Shown in pieces: positions 42,944 to 52,344 of a stretch of DNA of 64,000 bases. Each line of letters begins with the position of its first letter. Within the stretch, counting starts at the first letter, position 1. Below the pieces are notes generated by a model, which was not told where the DNA came from, made no database searches, and saw only the letters and a list, made by a program, of their open reading frames with translations. This DNA comes from Candidatus Zymogenaceae bacterium (lineage in GTDB: Bacteria > Desulfobacterota > Zymogenia > Zymogenales > Zymogenaceae): NCBI GenBank assembly GCA_016933535.1, contig JAFGAS010000035.1, positions 62,001 through 126,000 of the forward strand, given 5' to 3'. Both the position numbers and the translations under genes were made by a program.

Positions 42944-43060
42944 AAAAGGGTTGCCTTCTTTCTATACTTACTAAATAGGTGAGTTAGAAAATTCCATCAA
43001 CGGGCTTATGCGAGGGAAAATAAAGATAATACAAAAGTCTATTCATAGAATTTAACATAG

Positions 43061-43624
43061 TTATCCTTTCTCCTCGATCTTAGCACCCGCGGGTGCGAAA
43101 CGGCGGATCGACTCGATCGTTTTTTTGATGGAGGTGCCCATGTACCGGCGGTCCAGCCAGAGGACATAGTCCGCGTAGTAGATGCCCGCCGACGTGGCCA
43201 GCCCCGCGGGTATTTCGGGCGACTTCTTGAATCTCACCTCGAGGCCCACGGCGGCATCGGGGCTTGCCGAGAGCATCCGGTAGCCGATACCGTAGACGGC
43301 CTTCTCGAAGTAGTCCCAAGAAAAGAGCCGCTGTTCGTAGCCCATCCCTGTTCCGAATGAGATCCCGCCCGACGAGACGCGCATCATCACGGGCGGTCGA
43401 ACAAGGTAGATACCCTCTTTCCAGACGATAAGCCCCCCAATTACAACGAAAAAGAGCTTAAAGAAAAAATAGAGGACTTCCCGACCCGGGTGCGGGGGAT
43501 AGTTTAGTATCGTTTTGAAAATCAGGGCGTCGAGCCCGACGATCAGGAAGACCAGACCGATGATGAAGAAAATTAGCAGGCTCAGCCGAAAGACCCTGAC
43601 CTCGAAAACATCCTGACGTGCCAC
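43061..43624 (-). CDS. Two-helix membrane protein with a PH-like C-terminal domain
   Basis: 187 residues. There are two membrane spans (about 11-36 and 50-72), a short KEGIYLVRPPVMMRVSSGGISFG strand pair and a beta-rich C-terminal half ending in a helix (TSIKKTIESIRRFA). This arrangement resembles bacterial PH-like/STM3941-type proteins, in which the second half folds on the inner face of the membrane. The function is unknown. GTG start with GGAGG 11 bp upstream. Single gene. Confidence 0.65.
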   Translation of the reverse strand: MARQDVFEVRVFRLSLLIFFIIGLVFLIVGLDALIFKTILNYPPHPGREVLYFFFKLFFVVIGGLIVWKEGIYLVRPPVMMRVSSGGISFGTGMGYEQRLFSWDYFEKAVYGIGYRMLSASPDAAVGLEVRFKKSPEIPAGLATSAGIYYADYVLWLDRRYMGTSIKKTIESIRRFAPAGAKIEEKG

Positions 43625-43853
43625 GACAACAAGCCTCCACTTCGATGGTTAACGGCATGTACTATAGCATAAAAGGGTGCGGTCGTGAAGGGGATTGATC
43701 GAAGAGAGCCGGGTAACGGGACCGATAAATCTGAGGGTCGGCCGCGGTACGTAGTTGAAATATAAACGGATATCTGCTATAGTTCAAAAAAGATGAGCGG
43801 GAGCGACAACCGCGACCAGGACCAAATACCATACCACACAAGGAGGCTATACT

Positions 43854-44066
43854 ATGTCGGATGAGAGAGTGGCAAGAGTCACGGAGGTAATCTGCGGCTC
43901 GTCCATCAGCTTCGATGATGCCGTCAAGAAGGGGATTAAACGGGCATCCGCAACCCTGAGGAATATCGTCGGCGTGAAGATCAAGGAATTCCGGGTTCAT
44001 GTGGAGAACAACGATATCGAGGAGTACCGGGTCAATATGGAGATTGTCTTTCTGCTCGACGAATAG
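43854..44066 (+). CDS. Dodecin family protein
   Basis: 70 residues with the dodecin pattern: RVTEVICGSSISFDDAVKKGI, RASATLRNIVGVKIKEF and VENNDIEEYRVNMEIVF. Dodecins assemble into hollow dodecamers that store riboflavin, FMN or CoA. The conserved flavin-stacking Trp is not present (Val at the VGVKI position), so the ligand may differ. An excellent RBS (AAGGAGG) lies 7 bp before the ATG. Single gene, converging on the glycerophosphodiesterase. Confidence 0.88.
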   Translation: MSDERVARVTEVICGSSISFDDAVKKGIKRASATLRNIVGVKIKEFRVHVENNDIEEYRVNMEIVFLLDE

Positions 44067-44084
44067 CTTTGCCATCGGCCGGAT

Positions 44085-44166
44085 CGAAAAGGCAGCCTTT
44101 CGATCGGTCCGTCCGGGTGGGATATACGATCGGTGTTATCGTATCGGGGGCCTTTAACGGCCCCCG
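44085..44166. terminator. Hairpin cluster between convergent genes (bidirectional terminator)
   Basis: Three stems lie in a row: GATCGAAAAGG with CCTTTCGATC (about 44085-44107), ATACGAT/ATCGTAT (44124-44144) and a perfect CGGGGGCC-TTTAAC-GGCCCCCG (44145-44166), the last followed by TAACTTTATGTATTT on the + side. They end the dodecin transcript and the glycerophosphodiesterase operon. Confidence 0.6.
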
Positions 44167-44171
44167 TAACT

Positions 44172-44930
44172 TTATGTATTTCCTTTCAACACCGAAACAA
44201 GGCGCTCGGGGTAGTTCGAGAGTATACCCGTAACTCCCAGGGCGTCCATTCGTTTCATCTGGTCTTCACCGTCCACCGTCCAGACGTTCACAAAAAAGCC
44301 CGCGGCCCGGGCGGCCGAAACGAGGTCCTCACGAACCCAGCTGTATTCGGGATGGAGGCCGTCGGCACCGGCCAGCCGCGCGGGGGTAATCGGGTCCATG
44401 AAGGCGCCCGAAAAAAGAATCCCGCACATGATATCGGGCGCGATCTCTTTTGTCCGCTTGACGGCCGCATGGTCAAACGACGAGACAATAACCCGGTCGG
44501 CTGCGGAAAGATCGTTGAGAACGGTGACGACTTTTTCTTCTATCCCTTCGTATATCCGGGGGCCGTTCTTTATCTCGATATTGAGGGCGACATCACGCTC
44601 TTTGGCCAAATCGAGAAGTTCCTCCAGCGTCATGATTTCCTCACCCGAAAAGGCCGGCCCCATCCACGAGCCGAAATCGAGCCGCCGGATCTCGGCAAGT
44701 GTGTATGAAAAAACTTCCCCCTTTCCGTTGCTGGTGAAGTCGACAATCTGGTCATGAATGATGACGAGATGCCCGTCCTTGGTCATGTTTATGTCGGTCT
44801 CGATCATATCGATATCATAATCGAGGGCCGAAAGAAAAGACGACCGTGTGTTCTGAGGCTTGGCCATTGGGTCGCCCCGGTGAGCTACGGCAAGAGGTCG
44901 CCGTTTCAGGAGGTCTCGTATCATGATCAT
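44172..44930 (-). CDS. Glycerophosphodiester phosphodiesterase
   Basis: 252 residues with the GDPD TIM-barrel motifs AVAHRGD (catalytic His17), DMIETDINMTKDG (metal-binding Glu and Asp), LVIIHDQ (second catalytic His), LNIEIKNG and VNVWTVD. It splits glycerophosphodiesters into sn-glycerol-3-phosphate and an alcohol. There is no signal peptide, so the cytosolic UgpQ type is likely. Starts 7 bp after the ccsB stop and ends the operon. Confidence 0.92.
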   Translation of the reverse strand: MIMIRDLLKRRPLAVAHRGDPMAKPQNTRSSFLSALDYDIDMIETDINMTKDGHLVIIHDQIVDFTSNGKGEVFSYTLAEIRRLDFGSWMGPAFSGEEIMTLEELLDLAKERDVALNIEIKNGPRIYEGIEEKVVTVLNDLSAADRVIVSSFDHAAVKRTKEIAPDIMCGILFSGAFMDPITPARLAGADGLHPEYSWVREDLVSAARAAGFFVNVWTVDGEDQMKRMDALGVTGILSNYPERLVSVLKGNT

Positions 44931-44937
44931 TACCCCG

Positions 44938-45756
44938 CTAAAGGTAAGAATGGAGTCCCGACAAGACGAAATTTACTCCCAAGAAGGTAAAGGCGACACA
45001 GAAAAAGCCGACGATGGAAAGGACGGCGCTCCTGGTTCCCCTCCATCCCCGGATAAGACGGGCATGGAGAAACAATGCGTAGACAATCCAGGTAATCAGC
45101 GACCACGTCTCCTTGGGGTCCCACGACCAATAAGATCCCCAGGCAAAATGCGCCCAGAAGGCGCCGGTTATGATCCCGATGGTCAGAAGCGGCATCCCCG
45201 CCAGTATCCCCCGGTAGATCAGCTCGTCAAGCGTCTCGCGGTTCGGAAGAGAACCCCCCTTGCGCTTACCCTTGAAAAGGTAGATGACGGCCACAACAAA
45301 CGAGAAGGCGAACGAGGCGTAGGACAGAAAGCAGGTCATCACGTGCACGGTGAGCCAGTTGCTCTGCAGTGCGGGAATAAGGGGCCGAATGGATTGATCA
45401 ACGTCTGGCGACAGTGAGGCGTAGGCGAGGGTGAGCACGGAAAGGGGGATCATGAAAACGCCCAGGAAGGTGTACCTGAAGACGAACCGAAGCACAAGGT
45501 AGATAAACGTGATCACCAGTGAAAAGAAGATAAGGGACTCGTAGAAGTTCGTCAGCGGGATATGTCCGATGCCGATCCGATAGCTTTCTATCCATCTCAG
45601 GATTATGGCCGCAAGGTGGACGACAAAAGAAATACCGACGATAATCTCGCCAAGGGTTCTGGCCGTGTCTTTTTTCAGCATCCAGTTGAGGATGAAGCAG
45701 ATAAAGGCCGCGCCGTAGGAAAACGTAACCCAGCTCAGAATAACGGAACTCAGCAT
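44938..45756 (-). CDS. System II cytochrome c biogenesis protein CcsB/CcsA (ResC)
   Basis: 272 residues, eight membrane spans. The haem-handling WWD-type motif WGSYWSWDPKETWSLITW lies near residue 195-212. External histidines for haem (for example in LTVHVMTCFLSY and VVHLAAIILRW) are conserved. With ResB it exports haem and ligates it to apocytochromes outside the inner membrane. Overlaps the end of resB by 7 bp. Confidence 0.93.
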   Translation of the reverse strand: MLSSVILSWVTFSYGAAFICFILNWMLKKDTARTLGEIIVGISFVVHLAAIILRWIESYRIGIGHIPLTNFYESLIFFSLVITFIYLVLRFVFRYTFLGVFMIPLSVLTLAYASLSPDVDQSIRPLIPALQSNWLTVHVMTCFLSYASFAFSFVVAVIYLFKGKRKGGSLPNRETLDELIYRGILAGMPLLTIGIITGAFWAHFAWGSYWSWDPKETWSLITWIVYALFLHARLIRGWRGTRSAVLSIVGFFCVAFTFLGVNFVLSGLHSYL

Positions 45757-47066
45757 AGACTTTTCCTTATACCGTCAACAAGACGTTTAAACAGCGCATC
45801 GAAACCGACCTTGAGCTTTCCCGGCGCTCCCTGGACGATAATCTCGGTGGTTTTAGCGCCCGGGGAGACCCGCACGCTGAACCTGCCCATCGAGGAGGCA
45901 ATGGGAAACAAGAATCCGATGCAGATGAGGATAAACCCGGCAAAAACCAGCCCAAGCCCGGGCTCCTTGACGGCGGTAATTCCGGAGTAGGGAACTTCGT
46001 GGTAATTTTTAAGGACGAAGACAAGATCGCCGTCCCGTTCCCGGTCGAAATCCGGGTAGTTGACAAAGGACCAGAGGTCGTACTGTTCTTTTCCGTCGGT
46101 AACCAGCAGTTGAACCGCAGGGCCAAGATCCATAAATTCGGAAGAATTCCTGACGATGGTAAACGTCATATCCCTACCGGGCACCGTAATGGGGATAGAC
46201 CAGTAAGCATCCCCGGTAAAAATCGACTTCCCCTCGCGATTCAGTATTTCAATGGTGGCGTAGTCCATCTCCATGCCGAAGCTCGTCTGATAGAATCGGA
46301 CGCCGTTGTGTTTGGCAGGGTGATTGACGGTCAGGGATGAGTCGGTCCGATTTTCTCCGTCGATAATCGTTATATCACTTCGGTATTCCCGGGGAGTTCC
46401 GTCCGCGTAGCGGTCAAAGGTGAATCGGTTGAGCTCGACGGAAAAATCGAGCATCACTAGATGTTTCCGGTCTATAACGACCTCACGGGAAATGCCGCCC
46501 TCGATGATAACCATGTCTCCCGAAAAACCGAAGAGCGATGATATCAACCCGCCGATGATGATAATGAGGATGCTGATATGGACGATGATCGCCCCGAGAG
46601 AGAAGACCGGGTGCGGCGCGGAGACGACAACCGTCTCTGCCCCACGGCTCGTTACCGTTGTCCGGCACAGGGGGCGTCTCACGGACTTCACGACGCCGCC
46701 CAGCACCTCATCTTCCGCGCGGGAAGAGACCAAGGACTCCGAAAAGGGGTAGCCCGATTCTTTTGCCGGCTTTTTCCAGAGGGCCGTGATCCTCTTTGGG
46801 GCAAAAGAAAGGGTACACAGGGTGATGTTTACAACCAGCAGCATCAGCAGGGCATTAAAATAGACGCTGTGGTAGATATCGGTTACCGAAAGCAGCGAAA
46901 GGACTCTGTAGGCGGTATGTCCGAAACGCATAACATATTCTTCGGGCAGGCTGTTCTGGCCCACCAGGGTGCCGATAGCCGCGAGCACGGCGACAGCTAT
47001 CAGGATAACGGCGGTCAATCGAACCGACGAGAGGTAGTCAACGGTGTCCTTAATTATCTGATTCAT
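45750..47066 (-). CDS. resB: Cytochrome c biogenesis protein ResB
   Basis: 438 residues. Three N-terminal membrane spans (LTAVILIAVAVLAAIGTLVGQ, YFNALLMLLVVNITLCTLSFAP and VFSLGAIIVHISILIIIIGGLISSLFG) precede a large periplasmic beta domain (about 170-370). A last helix (EPGLGLVFAGFILICIGFLFPIAS) follows. This is the ResB layout; it forms the haem-delivery complex with CcsB. The start is 3 bp after the stop of the tetraheme cytochrome gene, which is a likely client. Confidence 0.92.
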   Translation of the reverse strand: MNQIIKDTVDYLSSVRLTAVILIAVAVLAAIGTLVGQNSLPEEYVMRFGHTAYRVLSLLSVTDIYHSVYFNALLMLLVVNITLCTLSFAPKRITALWKKPAKESGYPFSESLVSSRAEDEVLGGVVKSVRRPLCRTTVTSRGAETVVVSAPHPVFSLGAIIVHISILIIIIGGLISSLFGFSGDMVIIEGGISREVVIDRKHLVMLDFSVELNRFTFDRYADGTPREYRSDITIIDGENRTDSSLTVNHPAKHNGVRFYQTSFGMEMDYATIEILNREGKSIFTGDAYWSIPITVPGRDMTFTIVRNSSEFMDLGPAVQLLVTDGKEQYDLWSFVNYPDFDRERDGDLVFVLKNYHEVPYSGITAVKEPGLGLVFAGFILICIGFLFPIASSMGRFSVRVSPGAKTTEIIVQGAPGKLKVGFDALFKRLVDGIRKSLC

Positions 47067-47069
47067 TGA

Positions 47070-47501
47070 TTATCTTTCGGGCATATGGCAAAAGTCACAG
47101 GCAAGAGAGATGCGCTTGTCGCCGCGCTCGATCTCTGACTTGTGACAGCCAATGCAGAGTTTGTGGAAGGAAACGGTATCTGTCGGGGCATTGATATCCT
47201 CCACGGGCATGTGGCACGTCGAGCACTTCGGGGGGATCTGATCCCAGGCCGTCGTGTGGTGACAATCGGAACAACCCGGCTTATTTTCACCTGTGCTCCC
47301 GTGATCCTTATGAACGAAGGTAACAGAACCCGCCGTCCGGTTATATTCCGAAAGGCTGATCGGGTCCGGGACGGCGCCGGTCTCGGCGGCCCGTGAGAAG
47401 ATCAGACCCCAGGTCAGGATAGATAAGAAAATAACGGCAAGGATCAGGGTCGCGGGGCCGATGACGCCCTGTCTCTCATGGTGGTTCGTGCCGTGGTGCA
47501 T
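47070..47501 (-). CDS. Membrane-anchored tetraheme c-type cytochrome
   Basis: 143 residues. There is an N-terminal anchor (IGPATLILAVIFLSILTWGLIF). Four CxxCH haem sites follow in about 70 residues: CSDCH, CSTCH, CIGCH and CDFCH, with extra His (FVHKDH, SFHKLC) as distal ligands, a c7/class III-like arrangement. It would carry electrons on the outer face of the inner membrane. The start is set at ATG 47501, 2 bp after the purE stop; an in-frame GTG at 47507 would overlap that stop. It sits between purE and the resB-ccsB maturation genes. Confidence 0.9.
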   Translation of the reverse strand: MHHGTNHHERQGVIGPATLILAVIFLSILTWGLIFSRAAETGAVPDPISLSEYNRTAGSVTFVHKDHGSTGENKPGCSDCHHTTAWDQIPPKCSTCHMPVEDINAPTDTVSFHKLCIGCHKSEIERGDKRISLACDFCHMPER

Positions 47502-47503
47502 AT

Positions 47504-48001
47504 TCACGTCTTTGAGATTTCCCGATCGGCTTTTTTTACTTCCTCGACCATCTCGGCCCGAAAGGCGGCCAGACGTTCGGAAAGCCCCTGGTCTGAAAGG
47601 GCAAGGATTTGCGCGGCGAGGATGGCCGCATTTTTTGCCCCCGGCTGGCCGATACCCACCGCGGCCACCGGTATTCCGGGGGGCATCTGAACGGTGGAAA
47701 GCAGGGCGTCGATACCCAGGAGGCTTGAAGAAGGGATGGGAACGCCGATGACCGGAAGCATGGTATGGGAGGCGATGACGCCGGCAAGGTGGGCCGCAAA
47801 GCCCGCCCCGGCGATGATGACGCCGATTCCACGATCGGACGCCGTTTGGGCCAGCTCACGGACGACCTCGGGCGTACGGTGGGCCGAGGCTATACGAAGC
47901 TCTGTCTCGATGCCGAAGCCTTCGAGGCGGTCCCGTGCGGGCTTCATTACCTCGATGTCGGATTTACTCCCCATAACGATGAGCACCTTATGTCTGGTCA
48001 T
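47504..48001 (-). CDS. purE: N5-carboxyaminoimidazole ribonucleotide mutase
   Basis: 165 residues. VLIVMGSKSDIEVMKPA (phosphate/substrate loop), RIASAHRTPEVV with the catalytic His, IIAGAGFAAHLAGVIASHTMLPVIGVPI and PVAAVGIGQPGAKNAAILAAQIL are all PurE signatures; the class I (mutase) type fits. It makes CAIR in the sixth step of purine synthesis. No purK is in the window. Overlaps purD by 14 bp. Confidence 0.97.
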   Translation of the reverse strand: MTRHKVLIVMGSKSDIEVMKPARDRLEGFGIETELRIASAHRTPEVVRELAQTASDRGIGVIIAGAGFAAHLAGVIASHTMLPVIGVPIPSSSLLGIDALLSTVQMPPGIPVAAVGIGQPGAKNAAILAAQILALSDQGLSERLAAFRAEMVEEVKKADREISKT

Positions 48002-49265
48002 AGCGCAGCCCCTTTGCTCCGATATCTTTTCGGTAGTACGCCCCCTCCCACGCGATCCGGTCGACGGCGGTATACGCCCGGTCGATGGCCGCCGTTAGGT
48101 CGCGACCTACTGCGGTTACACCGAGAACGCGGCCGCCCGACGTAACGAGGCTGTCGCCCTCGCGTTTGGTTCCGGCGTGAAAAACCACCACGTCGGAGAG
48201 CTTCTCGGCATCCTGGATGCCCGTGATTACCTTCCCCTTTTCATAGGCGCCCGGATAGCCGCCGGAGGCCATTACCACGCAGACGGCGGGGCGCTCATCC
48301 CAGTCCAGGGTGACCTCGGAAAGCCTTCCCTCAACGGCCTTGGTCATGACCTCAGACAGGCTGCCTTTCATCCTTATTAGGAGCGGCTGGGCTTCGGGGT
48401 CGCCAAAACGGGCGTTGAACTCGAGGACCTTGGGGATGCCGTTCTTGATCATGAGCCCGGCATAGAGTATGCCAAGGTAGGGGTGTCCCTCCTGCTCCAT
48501 GGCGTTTACCGTAGGAATCATGATATCGTCCATGATACGGGAAAAGAGGGCGGCGGTAACCACCGGGGCGGGGGAATAGGCGCCCATCCCGCCGGTGTTC
48601 GGCCCCGTGTCGCCGTCATAGATTGCCTTGTGATCCTGGGATGTAGCCAGCGGGACGACATGTTTTCCGTCCGTGAAGGCCAGGAAGGACGCTTCCTCGC
48701 CGGTCAGAAATTCCTCTACGACGACCTTGTTGCCGGCGTCCCCAAACTCTCGGGCCACCATGATTCGGTCGACGGCGGTGAGCGCCTCCGGGACGGTTTG
48801 CGCAAGTATCACTCCCTTTCCGGCCGCCAGGCCGTCGGCCTTGACGACGAGTGGAGCACCTTTTTCTTCGATATAGGCAACGGCCGATTTTCGGTCGATA
48901 AATTCAGCGAATTCGGCGGATGGAATGTCGTATTTTCTCATGAGGTTCTTCGAGAACGACTTGGACCCCTCGATTTGGGCAGCCTGCCTTGTGGGACCGA
49001 AGACCGGCAGACGCTTCTGGACGAAAAGGTCAACGATGCCGAGAACAAGGGGCGCCTCAGGTCCGACGATGGTCAGGTCGATGTGTTCCTTTACGGCAAA
49101 TGAAGAGAGTGCCGGGACGTCTTCGGCGGAAATCGGCACGTTTGTGCCGAGATCAACCGTACCCCCGTTTCCGGGGGCGCAGTAGACTCGTACGCCTTTT
49201 TCGCTGGCCAGTTTCCACGTGAGGGCGTGTTCCCTTCCGCCTCCGCCGACGATGAGTATTTTCAT
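47988..49265 (-). CDS. purD: Phosphoribosylamine--glycine ligase (GAR synthetase)
   Basis: 425 residues. The N-terminal domain starts MKILIVGGGGREHALTWKLA. The ATP-grasp part has APLVVKADGLAAGKGVILA and FLTGEEASFLAF. GGMGAYSPAP and LEFNARFGDPEAQ are PurD signatures. It condenses phosphoribosylamine and glycine. It follows purH after 122 bp and is translationally coupled to purE. Confidence 0.98.
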   Translation of the reverse strand: MKILIVGGGGREHALTWKLASEKGVRVYCAPGNGGTVDLGTNVPISAEDVPALSSFAVKEHIDLTIVGPEAPLVLGIVDLFVQKRLPVFGPTRQAAQIEGSKSFSKNLMRKYDIPSAEFAEFIDRKSAVAYIEEKGAPLVVKADGLAAGKGVILAQTVPEALTAVDRIMVAREFGDAGNKVVVEEFLTGEEASFLAFTDGKHVVPLATSQDHKAIYDGDTGPNTGGMGAYSPAPVVTAALFSRIMDDIMIPTVNAMEQEGHPYLGILYAGLMIKNGIPKVLEFNARFGDPEAQPLLIRMKGSLSEVMTKAVEGRLSEVTLDWDERPAVCVVMASGGYPGAYEKGKVITGIQDAEKLSDVVVFHAGTKREGDSLVTSGGRVLGVTAVGRDLTAAIDRAYTAVDRIAWEGAYYRKDIGAKGLRYDQT

Positions 49266-49387
49266 GAAGGCCTCATAACGCTATGATAGTACGGTAGCTC
49301 ACCGTTCCCGTACATGAAGATTCCACTATCGATTCCAGCCGCCGTGTAACGGAGACCGAAAAACACGATCCGCCTTTTGGATATCCA

Positions 49388-50950
49388 TTAATGCCTGAAA
49401 TGGCGCCTCCCGGTAAAGATCATGGCGATGTTATGCTGATCGGCCGCCTTGATCCCGTCATCGTCCTTGATGCTGCCCCCGGGCTGGACAATGGCCGTCA
49501 CACCGGCCTCGGCCGCCGCTTCGATCCCGTCCGGCTGGGGGAAAAAGGCGTCAGACGCCAGGACGCACCCCTTGGTGGGGAACTGCGCCTTCATCCGGGC
49601 TATATTGACCGAATCGACACGGCTCATCTGGCCGGCCCCCACGCCGATGAGCATATTTTCCTTGGCAAAAATGATCGCGTTGGATTTGACGTGTTTGGTT
49701 ACCTTCCACGCGAATTCGAGGGCGCGCATCTCGTCGGCGGTGGGCGCGCGTTTGGTCACGACCTTGGCGTCTTTCACGGACATATCCACGTTATCCCAGT
49801 CCTGAACGAGGATTCCGCCATGAACGCGCCGAAGGTTGAAGGTCTCCTCATCGGACGGCCTTTCGCTGGGAACCACGATGAGCCTGAGGTTTTTCTTGGC
49901 CGCCAATATATCCAGCGCCCCGGGGGTAAAGCCGGGTGCGACGATTACTTCCAGGAAGGTCTCGGCGAGCACGTCGGCGGTATCCTGATCGACCTCCCGG
50001 TTAAGCGCTACGATGCCGCCGAAGGCCGATACCGGGTCGGTCTGACGGGCCATCTTGTACGTCTCGGCGAGGGTCTTGCCGCCGACAGCCACACCGCACG
50101 GGTTGGCGTGTTTTATAATTACGGCGGCGGGCTCGTCAAATTCCCGCACCACGTCCAGGGAGGCGTCCGTGTCCATGATATTGTTGTAAGAAAGCTCTTT
50201 ACCCTGCAGGACCCGGGCCGAAGGGAGGGTGTCGGGAACGGCAACGGCGTCACGATAGAATGCCGCCTGCTGATGGGGGTTTTCACCGTAGCGGAGGCCG
50301 TAAATCCGGTTGAACTGAAGCGTAAGGGTTTCGGGAAATCTTGCCCGATCGTTATTCTCGTCTAGAGAGGTAAGGTAGTTGGAGATGGCGCCGTCATAGG
50401 CGGCCGTACGCACAAAGACCTTCTTGGCGAGCGTGAAATTGGTCTGCTCGGAAATAGTTCCTCCGGTCTTTTCCATTTCCTTTATGATGAGATGATAGTC
50501 CTGGGGATCGGTGACAACCGTTACATATTTATGGTTTTTTGCGGCCGCCCGGATCATCGTCGGTCCGCCGATGTCGATGTTTTCAATGGCGTCGGCAAGC
50601 GTCACGCCGGGGTTTGCCACGGTCTGCTCGAAGGGGTAGAGGTTAACCACGACCATATCAATAGGTATCATCCCATGCTCGTCCATCTTTTTGGTATGCT
50701 CCTGGTTATCCCTCACGGCAAGGAGTCCGCCGTGAACCTTGGGATGCAGGGTCTTCAATCTGCCGTCCATCATCTCAGGGAATCCGGTATATTCTGATAT
50801 GTCCATTACGGTAAGGCCGCCCTCGGCCAGGAGTTTCTTCGTGCCGCCGGTGGAGATAAACGAAACGCCCATCGGGGCGAGCTTTTTTGCGAACTCGAGG
50901 ATTCCTGTCTTGTCCGATACACTGATGAGTGCCGTCTTAATTTTTCCCAT
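49388..50950 (-). CDS. purH: Bifunctional AICAR formyltransferase/IMP cyclohydrolase
   Basis: 520 residues. The IMP cyclohydrolase (MGS) domain has ALISVSDKTGILEFAKKL, FISTGGTKKLLAEGG, EMMDGRLKTLHPKVHGGLL and NLYPFEQTVA. The AICARFT domain has LRYGENPHQQAAFYRD, the catalytic KHANPCGVA and DAFFPQPDGIEAAAEAGVTAIVQPGGS. It performs the last two steps to IMP. ATG 50950 follows GGAGG by 6 bp; an ATG 12 bp upstream overlaps that site. First gene of the purH-D-E-cytochrome-resB-ccsB-gdpd unit. Confidence 0.98.
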   Translation of the reverse strand: MGKIKTALISVSDKTGILEFAKKLAPMGVSFISTGGTKKLLAEGGLTVMDISEYTGFPEMMDGRLKTLHPKVHGGLLAVRDNQEHTKKMDEHGMIPIDMVVVNLYPFEQTVANPGVTLADAIENIDIGGPTMIRAAAKNHKYVTVVTDPQDYHLIIKEMEKTGGTISEQTNFTLAKKVFVRTAAYDGAISNYLTSLDENNDRARFPETLTLQFNRIYGLRYGENPHQQAAFYRDAVAVPDTLPSARVLQGKELSYNNIMDTDASLDVVREFDEPAAVIIKHANPCGVAVGGKTLAETYKMARQTDPVSAFGGIVALNREVDQDTADVLAETFLEVIVAPGFTPGALDILAAKKNLRLIVVPSERPSDEETFNLRRVHGGILVQDWDNVDMSVKDAKVVTKRAPTADEMRALEFAWKVTKHVKSNAIIFAKENMLIGVGAGQMSRVDSVNIARMKAQFPTKGCVLASDAFFPQPDGIEAAAEAGVTAIVQPGGSIKDDDGIKAADQHNIAMIFTGRRHFRH

Positions 50951-51042
50951 GAGAACCTCCATTTACGTTTCTGGGGAGTGCTTGGACCGACTAAAAAAGT
51001 ATGGCAATGAACATCGGCGATGAAGTCGTTACGGATATTTGG

Positions 51043-51071
51043 TTTATAGCAATTTCCGCCGAGAAAATCAA
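51043..51071 (-). promoter_or_regulatory. Promoter of the purH operon
   Basis: On the minus strand TTGATT (51071-51066), a 17-bp spacer and TATAAA (51048-51043), about 90 bp before the purH start. I see no purine-riboswitch core in the leader. Confidence 0.6.
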
Positions 51072-51078
51072 TACTATT

Positions 51079-52344
51079 TCATTGTTTTGATTCTCCGGCC
51101 AAGCGTATCATCATACGAATGATAATCCCCCCGAGTATCAGGATCATCAACGCAATAGCACCCCAGAGGATGAACGGGTATCGTTCGGTCATCGGAAGGT
51201 CGGAGCCGGGTTTGTAGTCCGGATTCTCGATGATCGGTCCGAGAGAAACCGGCAAAAAAGAATTCCTGTCGATGTAGGAAAAAACCTGTACGATGTCGTA
51301 TAATGGGCTCTCGATACGTGGATTGCCTAAATAGAGCACATATTCCTTGCCCGGATTCGCCGAAAAAGTGATCTTCTGGGGGACACCGGAAACGGTTACC
51401 CCGGAAATCGTCAGAGGGGTATTATTCTCGTCTTCTATGATGAGTTTCAAATACCGGGCCTGTGTACGGGGGTAATCGATGGTTGTGTTTGAACGCGAAA
51501 ACCGGGATGTCTTGATGGAATATATGGATGTGGTCAACGTCTCCTTGTAATCCTTTGGTGTATCGACATTAGCCGAAAGGAGCGTCACGTCCCGTTTGAA
51601 GTTCGTATCGGATACCAGAAGTGCAATCGTCGATGTGGGGATGTTCTTGTATGCAAGGTCGACGGTGATCTCTGTGATGGGTTTCGGCGTTTTCACCTCA
51701 CGGACCTTCATGGCGCTCGGGATGACCTCGGATTCCCCCTTGATGTCCTCAACGAGGTAAATATTACCTCCGACCTCAACGAGTGGTTCTTCGCCGTCAT
51801 CCCAGAGCGTGACTTTCAAGTACCGATAATCCGTCATGGGGTAGGAGATGGAAAGGTTTTTGATATTGTGGTCGCTCGTAAGGTCGAAGACGTAATCATT
51901 CTCCTTTAGAACGGCGAATTTTCTGTTGTCGGGCGAGCCCTCGACGGTAATTCTCCTGACAAAATCGGTGCTCCCGGTGGTAATGGTGATACTGTTAGTC
52001 CTGATACCCGTGTCCCCCACATCGAGGGTAAAGGTAGTGTAACTCTGGGGAATGTAGGAGGTGTTGAGGACCTGGGTTTCTATCTTCTTGCGTTCACTCG
52101 TTCGGGAATTGCTCCAGATAACGTAAGGAACCTCGATGGCATCGACGGTTGATATCCGCAGGTCCGACAGGTTCGGTTTGGCCTTGTCATAGACGTCCGG
52201 GAGGATATTGAAAAAGACGTATCCCGGTGCAGTTACCTCTATATGAGCGAGATATCTGTAAACGGACGAATCGAGCGACGGGCCAGCACCTGATAGAAAC
52301 AGGGCCGCGATAAGGATTGATAAGCCTGCTCTACGAACCGTCAT
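51079..52344 (-). CDS. DUF3999-like membrane-anchored exported protein
   Basis: 421 residues. A signal peptide (AGLSILIAALFLSGAGPSLD) is followed by a long beta-rich periplasmic part with repeated jelly-roll-like strands (DVGDTGIRTNSITITTGSTDF, ARYLKLIIEDENNTPL). One C-terminal membrane helix (YPFILWGAIALMILILGGIIIRMMI) ends it. This agrees with DUF3999, which is commonly encoded beside DUF2339, as here (14-bp overlap). The function is unknown; a role in the cell surface or polysaccharide handling is a guess from the fold. Last gene of the mla-region transcript. Confidence 0.7.
   Translation of the reverse strand: MTVRRAGLSILIAALFLSGAGPSLDSSVYRYLAHIEVTAPGYVFFNILPDVYDKAKPNLSDLRISTVDAIEVPYVIWSNSRTSERKKIETQVLNTSYIPQSYTTFTLDVGDTGIRTNSITITTGSTDFVRRITVEGSPDNRKFAVLKENDYVFDLTSDHNIKNLSISYPMTDYRYLKVTLWDDGEEPLVEVGGNIYLVEDIKGESEVIPSAMKVREVKTPKPITEITVDLAYKNIPTSTIALLVSDTNFKRDVTLLSANVDTPKDYKETLTTSIYSIKTSRFSRSNTTIDYPRTQARYLKLIIEDENNTPLTISGVTVSGVPQKITFSANPGKEYVLYLGNPRIESPLYDIVQVFSYIDRNSFLPVSLGPIIENPDYKPGSDLPMTERYPFILWGAIALMILILGGIIIRMMIRLAGESKQ

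Noticed and set aside
49391-50365. 324-codon open frame antisense to purH
   Set aside because: Shadow of purH, no recognisable motif.
50951-51042. Purine riboswitch before purH
   Set aside because: The leader lacks the paired arms and conserved loop bases of the purine aptamer.
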